DNA from: Mesorhizobium helmanticense
GTDB taxonomy: Bacteria > Pseudomonadota > Alphaproteobacteria > Rhizobiales > Rhizobiaceae
Assembly: GCF_003034915.1 (NCBI RefSeq)
Contig: NZ_PZJX01000039.1
Coordinates: 1-64,000, forward strand
DNA length: 64,000 nucleotides
Direction of reading: 5' to 3'
Position 1 is the first letter of the stretch, and each line of letters begins with the position of its first letter. The position numbers were made by a program, and so were the translations under genes. Positions 58,397 through 64,000 of this stretch are shown here, piece after piece. Under the pieces are notes generated by a model. The model had not been told where the DNA came from. It was given only the letters and a program-made list of their open reading frames with translations, and searched no databases.

Positions 58397-58514
58397 GCAC
58401 GGCGTGGGTGCCTGCATTTCGGCTTTGTGCCTGCTTACGGAGCAGACCAAAGGCGGCTGAAGCGCGCCGGAGCATCCGGCGCCAAAGAGCAGGGGCGGTG
58501 CGTTGCCCGCCCCT

Positions 58515-59156
58515 TCATCCATCCTTGGCCGGCTTCCCAGCCCCGAACCTCAAGCCATCCATCAGCAGCTTGACCAGCCGGCGGGAGCGGTCGCGCCAGT
58601 CCTTGGTGTCGGGCGCCGAATAGATGCCGCCCAGCGCGTGCAGGACATCGGAGGCGTCGACATCGCCGCGGATAGAGCCGTTGGCCACCGCCGCCTCGAC
58701 CAGCCGTCGCAGCGCCTGCGTCACCCGGCCCGAAATATCCGAAAACAGCGTCGAGTTGGTGGACATCAGGATGCGAAGGCTCGTCGTCAGGCCGCGCTTG
58801 GTGGCGATGTAGTCGACGAAGCGCTGCATCCATTGTTCCAGCGCGACATCAGGCGCCTCGGTGCGGGATAGCTCTTCGGCCGCCTGGCATAACCCTTCCA
58901 CCTCGCGGCGATAAACCACCTCGACCAGATGCTCGCGCGTCGGAAAATGCCGGTAGAGCGTGCCGATGCCGACGCCGGCCTGGCGGGCAATCTCCTCCAG
59001 CGAGGCATCGACGCCATGCGCGGCAAACGCGGCCGCCGCGATCTCGATCAGCCTGTCGCGGTTGCGCTGCGCATCGGCGCGCAGCTTTTTTGTCGCTGCG
59101 GCGTCGGGGTTGTCTTCAATTGTCACGGGCGGCTGCGAAGCCAATTTTTTCTCCAC
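58515..59156 (-). CDS. TetR family transcriptional regulator
   Basis: The 213-residue protein has the TetR N-terminal helix-turn-helix (NRDRLIEIAAAAFAAHGVDA, then EIARQAGVGIGTLYRHFPTR) and an all-helical ligand domain. The start is a GTG at 59156. It is divergent from the molybdenum aldehyde oxidase operon, and a 20-bp perfect palindrome between them at 59203-59222 is the expected operator. It probably represses that operon until an aldehyde or aromatic ligand binds. Confidence 0.92.
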   Translation of the reverse strand: MEKKLASQPPVTIEDNPDAAATKKLRADAQRNRDRLIEIAAAAFAAHGVDASLEEIARQAGVGIGTLYRHFPTREHLVEVVYRREVEGLCQAAEELSRTEAPDVALEQWMQRFVDYIATKRGLTTSLRILMSTNSTLFSDISGRVTQALRRLVEAAVANGSIRGDVDASDVLHALGGIYSAPDTKDWRDRSRRLVKLLMDGLRFGAGKPAKDG

Positions 59157-59202
59157 TGTCGAATATGGGGCTTGAACCCATGCGGGTCAGCCCCCACGTA
59201 AT

Positions 59203-59247
59203 AAACGGAGGCGCCTCCGTTTTAGTGGAGCACCCTTATCATATAAT
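59203..59247 (+). promoter_or_regulatory. TetR operator (20-bp palindrome) and -10 element
   Basis: AAACGGAGGC-GCCTCCGTTT (59203-59222) is a perfect 20-bp palindrome in the 281-bp gap between the TetR gene and the oxidase operon. TATAAT at 59242-59247 is a good -10 for the operon on the plus strand, and the palindrome covers the position of the -35, so binding would block transcription. Confidence 0.8.
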
Positions 59248-59437
59248 CAGGGGACCCGGTATGTCACGTCCTTCGAACCTTCAGGCCACGATCTTCTCTT
59301 TCCGCTGGAGATTGGCGAAGGCGGCGGAGCCGCCAATCTCCCTGTGAACTCCAACCTAGCCATCTGGTGACCTTGTCGCCTCCCGGCCAGGCACCAAATC
59401 GTCCCCTCAGCGTCAAGCAAATGGAGCCAGACGCCCC

Positions 59438-59923
59438 ATGACAAGCAAAACCCGAATCCCCATCCAACTTCAAATCAACGGACATCGCCACGAATTGGAA
59501 GTCGAGCCGCGCGTTACGCTGCTCGATGCCTTGCGAGATCATCTCGACCTGACTGGAACCAAGAAGGGCTGCGACCAGGGTCAGTGCGGCGCCTGCACCG
59601 TGCATGTCGACGGTGAGCGCGTGCTCGCCTGCCTGACGCTTGCCGTCCAGGCCGAGGGCAGGGCGGTCACCACCATCGAAGGGCTGGCCGAGGCAGATGG
59701 CACGCTGCACGCGGTGCAGGCGGCCTTCCTCGAACAGGACGCCTTCCAGTGCGGCTATTGCACGCCCGGACAGATCATGTCGGCTGTCGCCTGCATCCGC
59801 GAAGGCCATGCCGGGTCGGATGACGAGATCCGCGAATACATGGCCGGCAATCTGTGCCGTTGCGGCGCCTATCCGCACATCGTCGCCGCCGTGCGCCAGG
59901 CGGCATTGGAGGTCGCGTCATGA
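59438..59923 (+). CDS. Molybdenum aldehyde oxidase/dehydrogenase, [2Fe-2S] subunit (PaoA-like)
   Basis: The 161-residue protein has the plant-type ferredoxin cluster site CDQGQCGACTVHVDG with a fourth ligand Cys in VLACLTLAV, and a second helical cluster site CGYCTPGQIM with GNLCRCGAYPHI. This is the small iron-sulfur subunit of the xanthine oxidase family. E. coli PaoA has a Tat signal; here the start MTSKTRIPIQLQING lacks one, so the enzyme should be cytoplasmic. Its stop overlaps the FAD subunit start (ATGA). Confidence 0.93.
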   Translation: MTSKTRIPIQLQINGHRHELEVEPRVTLLDALRDHLDLTGTKKGCDQGQCGACTVHVDGERVLACLTLAVQAEGRAVTTIEGLAEADGTLHAVQAAFLEQDAFQCGYCTPGQIMSAVACIREGHAGSDDEIREYMAGNLCRCGAYPHIVAAVRQAALEVAS

Positions 59924-60903
59924 GGGATTTTTCCTATCTGCGCGCCAGTTCGGTCGACGCTGCACGCCAGGCCTCGGCGCTGCCGGGCGCCATGCTGCTT
60001 GCCGGTGGCACCACGCTCATCGATCTCGCCAAATGCGGTGTCGCCGAGCCTGATACGCTGGTCGATATCACCCATCTTAAGGGGCTTGATGCAATCACGG
60101 TCGATGACCGCGGCGCCACCATCGGCGCGCTGGCGAAGATGAGCGGCATCGCCGACCACGCCGATATCAAGAGCCGGTATCCCGCCGTCTCGGAAGCGCT
60201 GTGGCAGGCAGCCTCGGCACAGATCCGCAACATGGCGACCATCGGCGGCAATCTGATGCAGCGCACGCGCTGCCCCTATTTCCGCGATGGCGAAAACTTC
60301 CCCGCCTGCAACAAGCGCAGGCCCGGCAGCGGCTGTTCGGCGATCGGCGGGGTGACGCGCGGCCATGCCGTGCTCGGCACCAGCGAAGCCTGCATCGCCA
60401 CCTATCCCGGTGATCTCGCCGTTGCACTGGTAGCCTTCGATGCAATGGTGCATCTCGGTGACCGCCAGGTCGCGGTCGACGACTTCTTCCTGCTGCCGGG
60501 TGCTGCGCCGGAGCGTGAACATGCGATCCAGCCGGGCGAGGTGATTACTGCGATCAGCATTCCCGGCTCCACCGCTGCCAGACGCTCGACCTATCTCAAG
60601 GTCCGCGACCGGCAATCCTATGAATTTGCCGCCGCAAGCGCTGCTGTCGGTATCGAATTCGAGGCGGACGGCCGCACGATCCGTGATCTGCGCGTGGCGC
60701 TTGGCGGCGTCGCCACCAAACCGTGGCGGGCGCGCGGTGTGGAAGCGGCGCTGAAGGGCAAGGTGCTGGACGCGGATGCCGTCAAGCGCGCCAGCCTGCT
60801 CGCCGTCGAAGGCGCCGTCGACCATGGCGCCAACCATTACAAGATCGAATTGGCGCCGCGTGTCGTCGCCCGCGCCATCCTCAAATTGGGAGAAACGGCA
60901 TGA
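59920..60903 (+). CDS. Molybdenum aldehyde oxidase, FAD subunit with extra [4Fe-4S] motif (PaoB-like)
   Basis: The 327-residue protein has the FAD-binding core (PGAMLLAGGTTLIDLAKCGV, IRNMATIGGNLMQRTRCPYF). It contains four cysteines, Cys118, Cys130, Cys139 and Cys158, in the order of the extra [4Fe-4S] cluster of E. coli PaoB (RCPYFRD, ACNKR, GCSAIGG, EACIATYPGD). So electron transfer from the 2Fe-2S centres may pass through an additional cluster. The start at 59920 overlaps the previous stop; its own stop overlaps the large-subunit start. Confidence 0.92.
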   Translation: MRDFSYLRASSVDAARQASALPGAMLLAGGTTLIDLAKCGVAEPDTLVDITHLKGLDAITVDDRGATIGALAKMSGIADHADIKSRYPAVSEALWQAASAQIRNMATIGGNLMQRTRCPYFRDGENFPACNKRRPGSGCSAIGGVTRGHAVLGTSEACIATYPGDLAVALVAFDAMVHLGDRQVAVDDFFLLPGAAPEREHAIQPGEVITAISIPGSTAARRSTYLKVRDRQSYEFAAASAAVGIEFEADGRTIRDLRVALGGVATKPWRARGVEAALKGKVLDADAVKRASLLAVEGAVDHGANHYKIELAPRVVARAILKLGETA

Positions 60904-63191
60904 CCGTTCACATGAAAAGACATGGTGACGCTTCCGACGGCACGGAGGCCGTCGGCGGCCGGCTGTCGCGCGTCGACGGCCCGGCCAAGATCACGGGTGC
61001 GGCCAAATACGCGGTCGAGCAACGGCTCGACGGTCTCGCCTATGCCGTGCTGGTCGAAAGCACGATTGCCGCCGGCAAGGTGCGTTCGATCGACACGGAC
61101 GCTGCGCAAGCCGCGCCCGGCGTGCTCAAAGTGCTGACGCGGGACAATATCCCGCCGCTGAAAACCGCCTCGGACTGGTTGGGCACGCCGCCGCCGGACG
61201 CGCCCTACTGCCCGCTGGCGCACGACATCACCTTCAGCGGCCAGCATGTCGCGGCGGTGGTGGCCGAGACTTTCGAGCAGGCCGTCGCGGCGGCCGCACT
61301 CGTCAAGGTCAGCTATGACGAGACGCCGGCCATCGTCGACCTCAGCGATGCCAAGGCCGGCGACGGCATCCCGATCGACGCGATGACCAAGGAATGGGGC
61401 GACGCGGCGACGGCCTTCGCCGCCGCCCCGGTCAGGATCTGCGCCGCCTACAACACGCCGCGCGAATACCAGGCGCCGATGGAGCCGCACGGGCTGATCG
61501 CGCGCTGGGAAGGTGACCAACTGACTGTGTGGGAGCCGAGCCAGTGGCTCGACGGCATGGCGCGCACCTATGCCGAATGGTTCGGCGTGCCGTTCGAGAA
61601 TGTGCGGCTGGTGTCGCCCTATATTGGCGGCGGCTTCGGCTCCAAGGCGCTGGCGCTCGGCCATGGCGCGGTGGCGGCGATTGCCGCAAGGATGCTGGAA
61701 CGGCCGGTGAGACTGGTGATGACACGGCCGCAGACCTTCACCGGCTATGGTGGCCGGGCGGCGACGCGGCAGACGGTGACGATCGGCGCCGACGCCGATG
61801 GAATAATCCAGTCGATCGTGCATCGCGGCGTCAATGAAACATCCATCGACGGCATGTGGGTCGAGCCGCTGGGCTCGACCACCTCGATCATGTATCAGAC
61901 GCCCAATTTCTCCTCACGGCAGAATGTCGTGCGGGTGAATTCGGTGGTGCCCGGCGCGATGCGCGCACCAGGCGAGAATCCGAGCGCCTTCGGCATCGAG
62001 AGCGCCATCGACGAGCTCGCCTACGAGGTCGGCATCGATCCGCTGGAGATCCGGCTGCGGAACTATGCCGAGCAGGATCCGCACGCCAAGAAGGCGTGGT
62101 CGACGCGGCAGTTGCGCGAGGCCTATGCTGCCGGCGCCGAACGCTTCGGCTGGTCGAAGCGAAGCCCGGAGCCGCGCTCGATGCGCGACGGCAACCAGCT
62201 GATCGGCTGGGGTGTGGCCGCTGGCACCTATCCGGTGCGGCGCGCCTATGGCGAGGCCATGGTGCGCATCCTCGCCGACGGCTCGGTCGAGGTCGAAAGC
62301 TCGTCGATCGATATGGGGCAGGGCACCTACACGATCCTGGCGCAGACCGCCGCCGAAACGCTCGGCGTGCCGGCAGACAACGTCGTGGTCAAGCTCGGCG
62401 ATTCCCGGTTTGCCCGCGCGGGCGTCACCGGCGGCTCGCGGCTGGCCGGCGTGATGACCGGGGCGGTGCACAAGGCGGCGAGTGCGGCGCTCGACGAACT
62501 GGTGGGGCTCGCGATCTCGGATCAGCGCTCGCCGTTCCATGCGCTGCAGGCCAACACGCTGGTCGTTGCCAATGGCCGCATCACCTCGCCGCGCGGCGAA
62601 GGCCCTGAGGTCTCGATCGCCGAGCTGCTGGCCAGCGTCGGGCGCGACCGGATCGAAGCCAAGGGCGACACCATGCCGGCCAATTCGACGGCCGAGGAGC
62701 GCTACAAGAACTACACCACCATCGCCATGGCGCTTCCCCACACCGAGGGCGACTATTCGCGCTACAGCTGGTGCGCGCATTTCATCGAAGTGCGGGTCGA
62801 CGAGGATTTCGGCACGGTCAGGGTGTCGCGCGTGGTGTCGGCGCTGGATTCGGGCCGGCTCTACAATCCCAAGCTCGCCGAAAGCCAGTGGAAGGGCGGC
62901 ATCATCATGGGCATCGGCCAGGCGCTGCTGGAGGAAGGCATCGTCGACCGCCGCCATGGCCGCATCGTCAACAACAACCTGGCTGATTATCTCGTGCCGA
63001 CCAATGCCGACATTCCCGACATCGAGGTGATCTCGGTCGGCATTCCCGACCCGCATTCCTCCGCGCTTGGCGGCAAGGGAGTTGGGGAACTCGCCATCGT
63101 CGGCGTGGCGCCGGCGATCGCCAACGCCGTCTTCCATGCCACCGGCAAGCGGATCAGGGACCTGCCGATCACGCTGGAGAAGCTGATTTAG
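60900..63191 (+). CDS. Molybdenum aldehyde oxidase, molybdopterin-binding large subunit (PaoC-like)
   Basis: The 763-residue protein has the xanthine oxidase-family molybdenum-cofactor domains: GRLSRVDGPAKITGAAKYAV at the start, YIGGGFGSKALALGHGAVAA, ARTRCPG-like AMRAPGENPSAFGIESAIDE, MGQGTYTILAQTAAETLG and GGKGVGELAIVGVAPA with the catalytic Glu. It should oxidise an aldehyde or N-heterocycle using water as oxygen source. It ends the TetR-controlled operon. Cofactor maturation genes (e.g. XdhC-type) are not in this window. Confidence 0.93.
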   Translation: MTVHMKRHGDASDGTEAVGGRLSRVDGPAKITGAAKYAVEQRLDGLAYAVLVESTIAAGKVRSIDTDAAQAAPGVLKVLTRDNIPPLKTASDWLGTPPPDAPYCPLAHDITFSGQHVAAVVAETFEQAVAAAALVKVSYDETPAIVDLSDAKAGDGIPIDAMTKEWGDAATAFAAAPVRICAAYNTPREYQAPMEPHGLIARWEGDQLTVWEPSQWLDGMARTYAEWFGVPFENVRLVSPYIGGGFGSKALALGHGAVAAIAARMLERPVRLVMTRPQTFTGYGGRAATRQTVTIGADADGIIQSIVHRGVNETSIDGMWVEPLGSTTSIMYQTPNFSSRQNVVRVNSVVPGAMRAPGENPSAFGIESAIDELAYEVGIDPLEIRLRNYAEQDPHAKKAWSTRQLREAYAAGAERFGWSKRSPEPRSMRDGNQLIGWGVAAGTYPVRRAYGEAMVRILADGSVEVESSSIDMGQGTYTILAQTAAETLGVPADNVVVKLGDSRFARAGVTGGSRLAGVMTGAVHKAASAALDELVGLAISDQRSPFHALQANTLVVANGRITSPRGEGPEVSIAELLASVGRDRIEAKGDTMPANSTAEERYKNYTTIAMALPHTEGDYSRYSWCAHFIEVRVDEDFGTVRVSRVVSALDSGRLYNPKLAESQWKGGIIMGIGQALLEEGIVDRRHGRIVNNNLADYLVPTNADIPDIEVISVGIPDPHSSALGGKGVGELAIVGVAPAIANAVFHATGKRIRDLPITLEKLI

Positions 63192-63445
63192 AACTGGCGC
63201 GCGGAGCTGCCGATCCCTCGTCGCGGAGATCGGCAGTTTCATTCGGGGCAACGATCATGCCCGGCGCCGTCCTCAGCTCACCACTTTGCGGGGTGGAACG
63301 GTGAGGCCAGTGCCTGCAAACGGCGCCACCGGTGCTTGAGTTTGTGAGCCCCGCATTTGGCGCGGCCGGTTGGCAGGAAACGGGTGGTTCGCGCGTACTG
63401 TTTCACCCATCTCTGATGGCAGAAGAAGCCATTGGAGGCAAAGCC

Positions 63446-64000
63446 ATGACCATCCATTCGATAGATTCGAAAGCGGCGGTCCGGTCGGCGCAAACGCGGG
63501 TCGCCGCATATGATTGGGACGTGCTGGCCGGCGAACTCGACGCCTACGGCTGCGCGGTGATGGAAAAGCTGCTGACGCCGCTGGAATGCCGGCAGATCGC
63601 GGGGCTCTATCCGCAGGAGAACCATTTCCGCAGCCATGTCCACATGGCGCGGCACGGCTTCGGCAAGGGCGAGTATCGCTATTTCCGTTATCCCTTGCCC
63701 GACCTGATCGGGGCTTTGCGCAGCGCGCTCTATCCGCGCCTTGCCGCGATTGCCAACGATTGGAACGAACGCATGGGCATCGCCCTGCGCTACCCGGCCG
63801 AGCACGCGGCCTTCATCGCGCGATGCCACGACGAGGGCCAGACGCGGCCGACACCGCTGCTCTTGCAATATGTCCCAGGCGACTTCAACTGCCTGCACCA
63901 GGATCTCTACGGCGACCTTGCCTTTCCGCTGCAGGTGGCGATCCTCTTGTCCGAACCGGGCAAGGATTTCACCGGCGGCGAGTTCGTGCTGACCGAACAG
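63446..64000 (+). CDS. 2-Oxoglutarate/Fe(II)-dependent oxygenase (partial, 3' end outside window)
   Basis: The frame runs off the window after 185 residues. It starts MTIHSIDSKAAVRSAQTRVA with GGAGG upstream. The visible part reaches FNCLHQDLYGDLAFPLQVAI, where HQD gives the first two iron ligands of the His-x-Asp...His facial triad, and FTGGEFVLTE, typical of prolyl-4-hydroxylase-like oxygenases. The second His and the Arg that binds 2-oxoglutarate lie beyond base 64000. Substrate is not known. Confidence 0.85.
   Translation, partial: MTIHSIDSKAAVRSAQTRVAAYDWDVLAGELDAYGCAVMEKLLTPLECRQIAGLYPQENHFRSHVHMARHGFGKGEYRYFRYPLPDLIGALRSALYPRLAAIANDWNERMGIALRYPAEHAAFIARCHDEGQTRPTPLLLQYVPGDFNCLHQDLYGDLAFPLQVAILLSEPGKDFTGGEFVLTEQ

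Noticed and set aside
61914..63251. 445-codon frame antisense to the molybdopterin subunit
   Set aside because: It is a shadow of a large GC-rich gene with no motif.
1..64000. CRISPR arrays, rRNA and tRNA genes, prophage or intact insertion sequence
   Set aside because: No regularly spaced repeats, no cloverleaf or rRNA-like stretch and no transposase, integrase or capsid-like frame was found; the tandem repeats seen are two to four copies without spacers.

Overview
The window reads as GC-rich chromosomal DNA of an alphaproteobacterium in the Rhizobiales, most like Mesorhizobium or a close relative in the Phyllobacteriaceae. The support is indirect: a divergent dctA/dctBD C4-dicarboxylate locus with a sigma-54 promoter, many ABC importers with Tat-type binding proteins, dense regulator genes, a rhizobial-type dispersed palindromic element (21355-21515), and no phage, plasmid, nod or nif genes. 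The species call is an inference. No rRNA, tRNA, CRISPR array or intact insertion sequence was seen. Protein names come from motif recognition without database searches.

Layout. 1-7.8 kb: a saccharopine dehydrogenase-like gene cut by the window edge with its Lrp-type regulator, a LysR/quinone-reductase divergent pair, a beta-keto acid cleavage enzyme, an exported phytochelatin synthase-like protease, and a divergent pair of a di-heme peroxidase and a secreted phosphoesterase. 7.8-12.7 kb: dctD-dctB facing dctA, with two 18-bp DctD-type sites and a -24/-12 promoter. 12.8-17.1 kb: small hypotheticals, a glycosyltransferase, a monooxygenase-fold protein preceded by a 26-bp tandem repeat, a dehalogenase-fold hydrolase and a LysE exporter. 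17.2-25.8 kb: a polyamine-type ABC importer (potA-D-B-C order), a LysR regulator, an unusual M20 amidohydrolase, a DDAH-like amidinohydrolase and an XRE-cupin regulator; together they suggest uptake and breakdown of a guanidino or amide compound.

25.9-33.8 kb: an eight-gene operon with a sugar-type ABC importer, a phosphotriesterase-like hydrolase, a glutamine-amidotransferase-like protein, a PfkB kinase, a BtpA/SgcQ-family protein and an N-carbamoyl amino acid hydrolase-like enzyme. A promoter with two phased TCAAG-N3-CTTGA operators precedes it and a 15-bp-stem hairpin follows the binding-protein gene. I do not recognise a described pathway for this set; it is the best candidate here for an undescribed catabolic system. 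33.8-41.7 kb: a VOC protein, an MFS carrier, a DUF1330 protein, then a surface-glycan operon (acyltransferase, two glycosyltransferases, ABC exporter). 41.7-47.1 kb: a ROK-regulated ABC importer operon ending in a sulfatase, which looks like sulfate-ester scavenging. 47.3-58.4 kb: accessory genes including a methyltransferase, a TPR/winged-helix regulator with a beta-propeller protein, a DUF899 protein, an aldo/keto reductase, an ankyrin protein with a decayed partial copy 2.5 kb away, a Popeye-like membrane protein, an exported AhpD-like protein, an AraC/GlxA regulator and a long coiled-coil protein. 58.5-64 kb: a TetR regulator facing a PaoABC-like molybdenum aldehyde oxidase operon across a 20-bp perfect palindrome, then a partial 2-oxoglutarate/Fe(II) oxygenase.
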